A stretch of 64,000 nt of DNA from CAADGU01 sp035444285 (lineage in GTDB: Bacteria; Chloroflexota; Anaerolineae; Promineifilales; Promineifilaceae). The notes beneath the pieces were generated by a model that was given only the letters and a program-made list of their open reading frames with translations, had not been told where the DNA came from and ran no database searches. This document shows, piece by piece, positions 1-6,818 of this stretch (position 1 is its first letter; every line of letters begins with the position of its first letter). Made by a program: the position numbers and the translations under genes. The stretch covers positions 310,001 to 374,000 of the forward strand of contig DAOMOK010000002.1 in NCBI GenBank assembly GCA_035444285.1, given 5' to 3'.

Positions 1-333
1 CTGGTGCTGCCCACCGATCTGCCATTTCTAACCACGGCCGACGTCCAGACTTTGGCAAACGATACACCGCATCAGGCTGTGGGCATTTGCCCGGATCGGC
101 ATGAGCAGGGGACAAATGGTTTACTATTACCGGCGTGCGTGGATTTTCCTTTTCAGTTTGGCGAAAATAGCTTTCAGAAGCATTTGCAGAGAACATGGTA
201 CACAAGGTTCACATCTCACATTCTTCGAACTCCGGGCTGGCAATTTGACCTGGACACTGCCGAAGATTGGGCTATCTGCTCCGCCAACAGCCTATTGGTG
301 AGACCAGAATGGATGAACGGATTGAAAGGATGA
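1..333 (+). CDS. cofC: CofC-like nucleotidyltransferase, 3' fragment
   Basis: This is the C-terminal part of a nucleotidyltransferase whose 5' end lies outside the window. The frame is open from base 1. It reads through a 'PTDLPFLTTADV' sugar-nucleotide-transferase type motif, then 'DRHEQGTNGLLL', a 'FGENSFQKH' segment and the closing 'FDLDTAEDW'. That order (DxP, DRxxxGTN, FGxxSFxxH, DIDTxED) is typical of CofC/FbiD, the 2-phospholactate or phosphoenolpyruvate guanylyltransferase of coenzyme F420 synthesis. No other F420 gene is in the window, so the assignment rests on motifs only. A MobA- or CTP-type relative is less likely because of the GTN and FG-SF motifs. Confidence 0.72.
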   Translation: MVLPTDLPFLTTADVQTLANDTPHQAVGICPDRHEQGTNGLLLPACVDFPFQFGENSFQKHLQRTWYTRFTSHILRTPGWQFDLDTAEDWAICSANSLLVRPEWMNGLKG

Positions 334-334
334 G

Positions 335-463
335 ATGGATTTTCCTCAGGAAATTGATGAGGCGATCAAGACCAGTGAAGCTTTTGTCACTGAAATGAAG
401 CAGAAAACACCCTCGAAGCTCCCAGTCCAGTTTAATGAGTCAAATCAGGTTTCAAACAGATGA
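335..463 (+). CDS. short hypothetical ORF upstream of DUF5615 remnant
   Basis: A 42-codon frame opens with ATG one base after the cofC-like stop and overlaps the next start by 29 nt. The product is acidic to neutral and helix-prone in its first half (MDFPQEIDEAIKTSEAF...). Its place in front of a DUF5615 PIN-like toxin remnant would suit a small antitoxin or partner, but it does not resemble the DUF433 partners usual for that family. It may itself be a decayed gene. Function unknown. Confidence 0.3.
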   Translation: MDFPQEIDEAIKTSEAFVTEMKQKTPSKLPVQFNESNQVSNR

Positions 464-608
464 GCATATCCCGGTGGCTGTTATTGCCGGGTTGAAGCGC
501 CGTCGCGTAGATGTGTTAAGTACATCCCAGGCAGGCTTGCTTGGTGCTGCGGATGCGGTGCAACGCGCTTTTGCGATGCAGCAACAGCGTGTCCTTGTAA
601 CACAAAAC
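435..608 (+). pseudogene. DUF5615 PIN-like toxin, C-terminally truncated
   Basis: The first 57 codons match the start of DUF5615 (Mut7-C/PIN-like) proteins: 'RFQTDEHIPVAVIAGL' with the conserved early acidic residues, 'VDVLSTSQAGLLGAAD', then 'QRAFAMQQQRVLVTQ'. In the family the last motif is followed by D-x-DF and about 50 more residues. Here homology stops abruptly near base 606. The frame continues to 770 only as antisense of the neighbouring phosphotransferase gene. The toxin fold is therefore incomplete and the gene is judged broken by a deletion or rearrangement that fused it tail-to-tail with the next gene. Confidence 0.7.
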
Positions 609-1749
609 GTACCAGGCCCGCGCGGTGTGCCAAAATGTCCGCCAGCGGCTTGCCCGTTTTGCGCTCCCAATCGGCCGCAAACTCTGGTTGCACCGCCGCG
701 CGCAGCATACTGGCCAGTGACATGGGCGCATAGCGCAGGGGCATGGCACAGCGGTACGCTTCCCAGATAATGACTTCACCGCCTGACCAACCCGCCGCCC
801 GCAGTCCGGCGACGTAACCGTCAAAAGCGACCTGTTCCAATTGAGCGGCATCGGCCAGCGGCACATAGTCCAGCAGCAGCGTTGCTCCGATAAAAGCAGC
901 CAACTCCTCGCCCAGCGCCCCGACGCCGACAAAGGCCCAATCCAACAGGGCCAAATCGCCGTTTTGCCGGCTGAGATTGCCGCGATGGGCGTCCAGGTGG
1001 CAGAGAGTTTTGGGCAGCCGCACCAGCCGGTCCAGATAGGTTTGCCGATTGGCCCAAAGCTGGCGCAGAGCAGCCAGCTCTTCCGGGGCAAAGTGGGTTG
1101 TCAGCAGGGGATGTTGGTAGCCGTTCATGCCCTCCACCATGCCCAAGATGTTGGTCAGCGGGCCATGCACCCAGGCAGCAAGCCAGTCTTGCGATAGCCA
1201 GGAAGTATCTGGCGGTTTGCTGCACGCGCCTTGCCACTGCCCCAATCGAAAAGCCGCTTCCCCATAATCCGCCCAGGTCCAATTGGTATCATCTGGCAGA
1301 TATTCCTGCCACAGCCAGCATTCGCGTTTGCTGATGTGGGTAACGCCCAGGAACCGCGGCGCGCGCAGCCCGGCAGGCAAGCCAGCCAACAAATCTGATT
1401 GGGCGGCTAACACCTCGCGCTGCCAGTAGCCAAAGTTGTTTGGCGTTTCAGCCATCTCTTTGGTTAACAATGTGCCATCCGGCATGGTAAGCCCTTCTGG
1501 GGAGCGCAGAATTTTGACGACCATAGACCAATCGCGGATGATATTGATGGGGGTAACGGCCGTTCCTTCTACTCGATACACCCCGCCCGCCATCGGCGAA
1601 CTATCCAGGCCGCCCAACAATATCACCTGCCACGCTATTATTGTGACAGGTTCTCCCAATGCCCGGCTAACGATGCCTTCTAATTGTGCTGCATCTATGT
1701 CGGCTATGGCTCGTTCGGCCGTATAGGATTCAGTTTGGGGCAACATCAT
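481..1749 (-). CDS. APH-family phosphotransferase
   Basis: The protein has 422 residues with the aminoglycoside-phosphotransferase / choline-kinase fold. Visible features are an ATP-lysine candidate in 'VVKILRS' (about residue 79), a glutamate in 'WQREVL' (about 112), the Brenner catalytic loop 'HLDAHRGN' (251-258) and a metal-binding aspartate in 'LLDWAF' (about 270). The substrate cannot be told. The start at 1749 overlaps the upstream small gene by ATGA, so the two are co-translated. The last ~40 codons (606 to 481) are antisense of the truncated DUF5615 gene and do not look like family sequence, so the original C-terminus has probably been replaced by read-through. Confidence 0.8.
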   Translation of the reverse strand: MMLPQTESYTAERAIADIDAAQLEGIVSRALGEPVTIIAWQVILLGGLDSSPMAGGVYRVEGTAVTPINIIRDWSMVVKILRSPEGLTMPDGTLLTKEMAETPNNFGYWQREVLAAQSDLLAGLPAGLRAPRFLGVTHISKRECWLWQEYLPDDTNWTWADYGEAAFRLGQWQGACSKPPDTSWLSQDWLAAWVHGPLTNILGMVEGMNGYQHPLLTTHFAPEELAALRQLWANRQTYLDRLVRLPKTLCHLDAHRGNLSRQNGDLALLDWAFVGVGALGEELAAFIGATLLLDYVPLADAAQLEQVAFDGYVAGLRAAGWSGGEVIIWEAYRCAMPLRYAPMSLASMLRAAVQPEFAADWERKTGKPLADILAHRAGLVRFVLQGHAVAASQKRVAPHPQHQASLPGMYLTHLRDGASTRQ

Positions 1750-1967
1750 GGCGCCTCCTGAGCATACTTCATGCGTACCATTGCCTGGTACATCATCGCT
1801 TCTTCCCCACCGCAGCTGCTGTAGTACATAAACAAACGGGCTTCGTAAGGACTCACGCCCATCTGATGCGCTCCAATTGCGGCAAATAGTTTCTCGAATA
1901 CGGCCGTTACCAGCCGCATCAGCCGACCTTGTTTTTCTGCTTCAGGGAATGCGTTTGTCTGGTTCAT
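1746..1967 (-). CDS. small helical hypothetical protein
   Basis: A 73-residue frame lies directly upstream of the phosphotransferase, with an ATGA overlap at 1746-1749. I place the start at the ATG at 1967 because GGAG sits 8 nt in front of it; a GTG one codon earlier is the alternative. The product is mostly alpha-helical by composition, with a 'YYSSCGGEEAMMYQAM' segment. I do not recognise a family. Tight coupling suggests it works with, or is regulated with, the kinase. Confidence 0.55.
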   Translation of the reverse strand: MNQTNAFPEAEKQGRLMRLVTAVFEKLFAAIGAHQMGVSPYEARLFMYYSSCGGEEAMMYQAMVRMKYAQEAP

Positions 1968-2055
1968 CACATGATCTCCAAAGTTTTTTGCTCAACTGGA
2001 GGTAACACCAATTCCTCCTAAATTTCTGTCGCGTTACCACCACATTCACTATTCG

Positions 2056-2340
2056 TTAAACGTCCTCGCCGATCCAAATCTCCCGAGTTTCCAGGTGAAG
2101 ACCGATGGTTTTAGCCAGCGACCGAAATTCGTCACTGTCCAGCCGAGCAGCCTGCGCCTTGGCCCCACTCACATCAGCGAACTGGAGATGAACGATGGCC
2201 ATATTCGGATCATCGGGGTCACGATAGACATTGTCGGCTAAGACATTGTTCTCCTTTCTCATCTGAGCGCCCTCATCGTACTTTTCCTTCCACGTGGCAA
2301 AATCATCAACTTTGTGTCTAATAAAGATGCTAACTGTCAT
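2056..2340 (-). CDS. ABM/dimeric alpha-beta barrel protein
   Basis: A 94-residue protein starting MTVSIFIRHKV. The start at 2340 is preferred over an in-frame ATG eight codons upstream because AGGAG lies 8 nt before it. The pattern 'HKVDDFATWKEKYDE', 'YRDPDDPNMAIVHLQF', 'DEFRSLAKTIGL' matches small stand-alone antibiotic-biosynthesis-monooxygenase-like or cyclase-like ferredoxin-fold proteins, which usually form dimers and bind a small ligand. The reaction is unknown. It is transcribed divergently from the SARP-type regulator, which suggests control by it. A degraded copy of the same family lies on the other side of that regulator (6518-6690). Confidence 0.7.
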   Translation of the reverse strand: MTVSIFIRHKVDDFATWKEKYDEGAQMRKENNVLADNVYRDPDDPNMAIVHLQFADVSGAKAQAARLDSDEFRSLAKTIGLHLETREIWIGEDV

Positions 2341-2539
2341 TTGTAAATCTCCTTGTGTCGTCAAAATTTGTTGATCTTAGATTAGCAATAAGGCGTTAGC
2401 AGAGCGTCACCACTTGTTGTCTTATCGTTAGCATCCTGGCAGTAAGCGGTTGGTTTCTCCCCTGTTTCCCGTTTCAGCAGTCAAGGGCGTATAATGTGAT
2501 CGCCTTGTGGTAGGCATTTTTTTTGAGGTTTATTTAGCA
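2341..2539. promoter_or_regulatory. divergent promoter region of ABM gene and SARP regulator
   Basis: This 199-nt spacer separates two divergent starts. On the + strand a consensus TATAAT lies at 2490-2495, about 45 nt before the regulator's ATG, but no convincing -35 hexamer sits 16-18 nt upstream. On the minus side AGGAG precedes the ABM start. I see no clear direct repeats of the kind SARP regulators bind. Confidence 0.4.
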
Positions 2540-5500
2540 ATGGGTCATCTGACATTATCGTTTTTGGGCACATTCGCGGCCAGGTTGGGCAATGAACCGC
2601 TCACTCATTTTCGCTCGGCAAAAGTACAAGGGCTGCTGATCTACCTTGTGCTAACGGCCGATCAAACCCATAGTCGTGATGTGCTGGCCACCCTGTTCTG
2701 GCCGGAAGAACCAGAAACGACAGCGAAACAAAATCTACGCCAATCTCTCTTTCGGCTGCGTAAGGTGTTGGGGGATGACGATTTAGAAAAAGAACGGCCG
2801 TATCTGTTAATCACCCGCTCGACGGTACAATTTAATACGGCCGCCAGCTACAGCCTTGATGTGGCTGATTTCTTGGCTGCATTGGCAATGGGAGATTTGC
2901 AAACGGCCACTTCGGCAAGCTCAACTTCGTTGAGCCGCTCAACTTCGTTGAGCCGCTCAACTTCGTTGAGCCGCTCAGCGCAGGCTGTTTCTTATTACAA
3001 AGGCGACCTCCTGCCCAGCTTTAGCTGCGACAGCCACCTCTTTGATGATTGGCTGCGGCAAGAGCGCGAACGGCTGCACCGGTTGGCGCTCGATGCCCTT
3101 TTACAATTGACAACCCACCTGCTTGCCCGCGCCGAATTCCGACAGGCACAGCATTTTGCCCGTCAACAGCTTATCCTGGAACCATGGCGCGAAGAGGCCC
3201 ATCGTCAATTGATGCAGGCTTTGTTTTTAACAGGCGAGCGCAGTGCCGCGCTGGCGCAATATGAGACGTGCTGCACATTGCTGGCTGAAGAGCTGGGCGT
3301 TGACCCTGCTCCAGAAACAGAGCAGCTCGCGGCCCGGATTCGGGCGGCATCTGCCAAACCAGTTGCTCAACTTAGATCTGATAGCGCGTTGGGGCGAGAA
3401 CAGTTAACCATCCCCTTTGTCGGGCGCAAGGCAGAATTTCAGGCGTTAACCAACACCTATCAGCGGGTCAGGCAAGGCACGTTTCAGGTGGTCAGCCTGG
3501 TGGGCCAGGCGGGCATGGGCAAGACGCGCCTTACGCAGCAGTTCTTGAGTTGGGTGGTAGCACAGGAGGCGGATGTGCTGGTCGGCCGTTCTTTTGAAAC
3601 CAGCGCCGGACTCTCCTATCAGCCGCTCGTTCAACTGCTGCGCCAGCGCATCGAGCAGGAAAACGCGCCCGAAGATTTGCTCTCCGATTTATGGCTTTCC
3701 CAGCTCACTCGCCTACTGCCTGAACTGCGCGACCGCTATCCCGATCTCCCTCCACCAACGCAGGAGGAAGCGACCGCCAGGCAGCACCTCTTTGAGGCAA
3801 TCACCCGTCTGGGACAGGCGATGGCTGAACGGCAGGCGCTGGTCTTGTTTATTGATGATTGGCACTGGGCCGACACGGCTTCACGTGACGTACTGCACTA
3901 TGCGGCCTTGCGTTGGGCAGAAGCGAAACTACCGGTTCTTCTCCTGCTGACCCTGCGCCAGGAGGCAATAACGGCCGATATGCAGCGTTGGCTGACACGC
4001 CTTAAGCATGATGTGACGACGACCCAGATCCATTTAAGCGCGTTGACCCAGCCGGAAACAGAAGATCTGCTGCAATCGGTGCTGGCATCAGAAAATGGGG
4101 CGCGTGAGGCGCAAGTTACCCGATTGAGCCGCTGGCTCTTTGCGGAAACGAATGGTCAGCCTCTCTTTCTCATTGAAACGTTAAAAGTGCTGGTGGCTGA
4201 TGGGCTTGTGCGGCCTGGCCACGATGACGCTGGCTGGCAGATTGATTGGGCCATGCTCGATAAGCAAGCACTCAGCAGCCGTGCTTTGCAAGGGGTGCAG
4301 GCGATCATTCGCGGCTGGCTGGATCGGATAAGCGATTCGGCGCGGGGGGTGTTAACGGCCGTTTCCATCCTGGAACAAGAAGCCTCCTTTGACCACCTCT
4401 GCCGCGTGACCGGGCTTGAGGAACTGCCGCTCATCGCCGCCCTGGATGAACTGCTGGGCAAACAGCTCCTATTGGCAGCAAACGAAGCGTTCTCCACAGC
4501 CGAGCTTGACCCCGTTTACAGCTTCTCCCACCAAAAAATCAGTGAGGTCGTCTATGACGAGGCAGGCGCGGCGCGGCGACGGCTGCTCCATCGTCGCGCA
4601 TTTGCGGCACTGCAAGCAACGGCCGTTCCCGCAGCTGAACTGGCGCACCATGCGCTCAAGGCTGGCCTCTGGAGCGAGAGCATTCGCTACAGCCTGGATG
4701 CTGGCCATGAAGCGTTGTCGCTCTTTGCCGTCCAGGTAGCCGTTTCCCATTTTGAAAGAGCCAGGCAGGTGGCTGACCAAAGGGGATGGCCGGAAACGAT
4801 TTCTGCTGAAGATAGACAGGCACTCTTTATGGCCCTGGGACGAGCTTATGAACTGGCAGAGGCGTGGCCCAAAGCGAAAGACAGTTACCAAGAGATGATC
4901 GCCTACGCCCAGACAACGGGGATGGCCACAGCAGAATGCCTCGGCTTAAATCACCTGGCTACTGTCTATCACAACGGCTTCCAAGATTACCAGCAAGCCA
5001 TTGCTATCTTGCAACAGGCCAAGACCGTCGCGGAAAAGCATGATGACCGATGGGGGCTGGCGGATACGGAGTGGCGACTCGCCAATATCAACGGGCATGC
5101 GGGGAAACCCAAACGCCAACTCTACCATAGTGAAAATGCGCTGGCTATTGCCCGCGAATTAGGACAGCCGCAACTATTGGCACGCTGCCTCAATGCGCTT
5201 GCTTATGGGTATGCCCAAACGCGACAGTTTGAGCAATCTGTTGATTGTGCCCTGGAAGCGCAAAAACTGTACACATCCCTGGGCAATTTGGTTTTGGCCG
5301 CAGATAGCCAGCGAATAGCCTGCTTTGGCCTAAACTTCTCAGGTCGGCCGCAGGAAAGTCTCCTTACGATAAAAGAATCCCTCGCTTTTAGCCAGCAAAT
5401 CGAAAACTTGTGGGGGGAAGCAGAATGTACTCGGGTGTTAGCCTACACACATCTGGAATTGGGCGATTATGGACAGGCCGTCCGCATGGGAAAACAAGCA

Positions 5501-6199
5501 GTCGAGCAGATACGTGAGGTGGGCACACCTTATATGAAGATGTCCACTCATTTAGTCTGGGGAATCATTCAGCGAATGATGATGGCTTGGGGCGCGGCGA
5601 CAGAGACGCTGTTGATGGTATTGGCGGAAGCCAGGGAAAAGGACATCACCATTGGTATAAACTCGACGCTAAGTGAATTATGCGCCGTCTATGCAGCAGC
5701 CGGGGATTGGGAGCAAGCATACGAATATGCCAGGCAGACCTCACAATCCCATGAGAATGAACCGATGTTATCCCTTTCCCTAACCGGCTGGTATGAGACC
5801 GAAGCGCTTTTGCGTGGCGGTGATCATGATTTGGCGCGAGCTGAGGTTAATTGTCTTGAAAGACTCGTAGGCAAAAACAAACGTTATCAACTCGTTCTGT
5901 GCCGTTCTAAAGCGGTGCTGGCGCAGTGGGATGGGGAGGTGGCACTGGCGGTTGCCCAGCTACAAGCCGCACTGACTCTGGCGCAGGAAATTGGCTTACC
6001 GGGTGAAACGTGGCCGATTTTGGCTGAGTTGGGCAGGCTGTATGCGGAGTTGGGGGAGGAAGACAAAGCGAAGCAGGCTTATGGGGAGGCGAGTGTGATT
6101 ATTCGGCGGCTGGCGGGGACGATTGAGGATGAAGGGGTAAGGGAGGGGTTTATGACGGCCGTTGCCATGTACACTATCTTGGAGTTACCTACATTTTAA
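2540..6199 (+). CDS. SARP-type transcriptional regulator with AAA ATPase and TPR array
   Basis: The 1219-residue protein begins MGHLTLSFLG, like other SARP/AfsR-type activators; a GTG 11 codons upstream is a weaker start. An OmpR-like DNA-binding domain (about 1-95, 'SRDVLATLFWPEEPETTAKQ' style) is followed by a BTAD domain (about 150-275). Next comes a STAND/AAA_16 ATPase with Walker A 'GQAGMGKT' (about 321-329) and Walker B 'LVLFIDDWHWAD' (about 435-446). The C-terminal half is TPR-rich. Such proteins are cytoplasmic signal-integrating activators. The linker at residues 128-145 is a threefold 'TSLSRS' encoded by a perfect 18-bp tandem repeat, which looks like a recent in-frame expansion. 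The likely nearby target is the divergent ABM gene. Confidence 0.85.
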   Translation: MGHLTLSFLGTFAARLGNEPLTHFRSAKVQGLLIYLVLTADQTHSRDVLATLFWPEEPETTAKQNLRQSLFRLRKVLGDDDLEKERPYLLITRSTVQFNTAASYSLDVADFLAALAMGDLQTATSASSTSLSRSTSLSRSTSLSRSAQAVSYYKGDLLPSFSCDSHLFDDWLRQERERLHRLALDALLQLTTHLLARAEFRQAQHFARQQLILEPWREEAHRQLMQALFLTGERSAALAQYETCCTLLAEELGVDPAPETEQLAARIRAASAKPVAQLRSDSALGREQLTIPFVGRKAEFQALTNTYQRVRQGTFQVVSLVGQAGMGKTRLTQQFLSWVVAQEADVLVGRSFETSAGLSYQPLVQLLRQRIEQENAPEDLLSDLWLSQLTRLLPELRDRYPDLPPPTQEEATARQHLFEAITRLGQAMAERQALVLFIDDWHWADTASRDVLHYAALRWAEAKLPVLLLLTLRQEAITADMQRWLTRLKHDVTTTQIHLSALTQPETEDLLQSVLASENGAREAQVTRLSRWLFAETNGQPLFLIETLKVLVADGLVRPGHDDAGWQIDWAMLDKQALSSRALQGVQAIIRGWLDRISDSARGVLTAVSILEQEASFDHLCRVTGLEELPLIAALDELLGKQLLLAANEAFSTAELDPVYSFSHQKISEVVYDEAGAARRRLLHRRAFAALQATAVPAAELAHHALKAGLWSESIRYSLDAGHEALSLFAVQVAVSHFERARQVADQRGWPETISAEDRQALFMALGRAYELAEAWPKAKDSYQEMIAYAQTTGMATAECLGLNHLATVYHNGFQDYQQAIAILQQAKTVAEKHDDRWGLADTEWRLANINGHAGKPKRQLYHSENALAIARELGQPQLLARCLNALAYGYAQTRQFEQSVDCALEAQKLYTSLGNLVLAADSQRIACFGLNFSGRPQESLLTIKESLAFSQQIENLWGEAECTRVLAYTHLELGDYGQAVRMGKQAVEQIREVGTPYMKMSTHLVWGIIQRMMMAWGAATETLLMVLAEAREKDITIGINSTLSELCAVYAAAGDWEQAYEYARQTSQSHENEPMLSLSLTGWYETEALLRGGDHDLARAEVNCLERLVGKNKRYQLVLCRSKAVLAQWDGEVALAVAQLQAALTLAQEIGLPGETWPILAELGRLYAELGEEDKAKQAYGEASVIIRRLAGTIEDEGVREGFMTAVAMYTILELPTF
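2901..2988 (+). repeat. in-frame 18-bp tandem repeat inside SARP gene
   Basis: Three perfect copies of an 18-bp unit lie at 2921-2938, 2939-2956 and 2957-2974. Each contains the palindrome TCAAC-TTC-GTTGA. The block is flanked on the left by ACGGCCACTTCGGCAAGC and on the right by GCTCAGCGCAGGCTGT. The same two flanks, joined without the triplication, occur inside the GH31 gene at 44882-44915. The repeat adds 18 residues between two regulator domains and keeps the frame. Confidence 0.8.
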
Positions 6200-6234
6200 G
6201 GCAACACCAGATGTGTGTCGAGCAGGTAAATCAT
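6196..6234 (-). pseudogene. VapC/PIN toxin stub of 12 codons
   Basis: Directly after the Phd-like antitoxin, and overlapping its stop by ATGA, an ATG opens MIYLLDTHLVLP followed by TAA. The sequence is the classical beginning of a PIN-domain VapC toxin (M-x-Y-L-L-D-T-H-x-L-L), with the first catalytic aspartate present. Everything after codon 12 is gone. Its TAA stop (6196-6198) overlaps the TAA stop of the converging SARP regulator (6197-6199), so the toxin body was lost at this junction. Confidence 0.7.
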
Positions 6235-6464
6235 AAGTCCAATAGTTCTTCTTCTGTCATTTTGAAGTCGTCATGGATTTTGAGCGAGTTGCCCCGTAAC
6301 ATTCCCAGCCGAATTTTTTTACTTTTGTAGGCCGCGTAAGGAATGAGAACAGCAATGTTCTCTTTTTTCTTGCCATAGCTAATAATTATTTCTTCACCAG
6401 CTCGAACACGCTCTATAATTTCTGAAAAATGAGTCTTGAAATCACCAACCGCGTATGTTTTCAT
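6231..6464 (-). CDS. Phd/YefM-family antitoxin
   Basis: A 77-residue protein starting MKTYAVGDFKTHFSE, with the Phd/YefM DNA-binding pattern (xxVxxFKxxFSEIIExVxxGEEIII), then 'YGKKKENIAVLIPYAAYKS'. The C-terminal 'MTEEELLDL' is of the kind that normally threads into a PIN toxin. The start at 6464 fits the family; the longer reading upstream has no support. It is complete, but its toxin is reduced to a 12-codon stub. It would normally repress its own promoter, and a perfect palindrome covers the putative -35 region (6485-6501). Confidence 0.82.
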   Translation of the reverse strand: MKTYAVGDFKTHFSEIIERVRAGEEIIISYGKKKENIAVLIPYAAYKSKKIRLGMLRGNSLKIHDDFKMTEEELLDL

Positions 6465-6501
6465 GCCCGCAGAATAGCCCTTTTCTTGACAACTTGTCAA
6501 G
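6465..6501 (-). promoter_or_regulatory. Phd promoter with palindromic operator
   Basis: On the minus strand TTGACA, then 18 nt, then TATTCT leads almost directly into the antitoxin ATG, so the transcript would be leaderless or nearly so. The perfect inverted repeat CTTGACAA-C-TTGTCAAG (6485-6501) contains the -35 hexamer. Phd/YefM proteins autoregulate through palindromes placed this way. The assignment as operator is inference from position and symmetry. Confidence 0.55.
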
Positions 6502-6517
6502 ATAGCCCCCCAAAAAA

Positions 6518-6690
6518 CTATACTTCCGGCACACCCACCACTCCCATCTCTTGCAGCATCATCTGCCAACTGACCGACTGCATAAACGTTCTGGCCTTTG
6601 CTAAATCATGCCAACCCAGAACCACAACAGCCTCATAGGGGTTATCCACATTACGCAGCACCCATACTTCATCGGTATTCCCCCTGCTTG
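6518..6690 (-). pseudogene. relic of ABM-like (ferredoxin-fold) protein
   Basis: Reading the minus strand from about 6690 to a TAG at 6518-6520 gives a 57-codon open stretch: 'SSRGNTDEVWVLRNVDNPYE', then 'VVLGWHDLAKARTFMQS' and 'MGVVGVPEV'. This matches the C-terminal two thirds of small ABM/cyclase-like proteins (xxDPNEVVVLxEWxDLxKARxFxxS...AGVxGxP). No start codon or N-terminal strand is present and the frame is lost upstream near the DUF58 gene. It is the same family as the intact gene at 2056-2340. Confidence 0.55.
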
Positions 6691-6818
6691 ACGAGCGGCA
6701 AAGTAAGATGGGGAGGGTTTTTCATGGTTATTTTCCTTATTTTTGTGGTGAATTAAGAAAGGCAGCCTGTTTTTTGTTTTTGAAAAATGCTCCCGGAAAG
6801 GATTTGTCAGTCTACCTT

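Noticed and set aside
435..770. full 111-residue reading of the DUF5615-like frame as a real protein
   Set aside because: After residue 57 it is merely the antisense of the phosphotransferase gene and no longer resembles the family.
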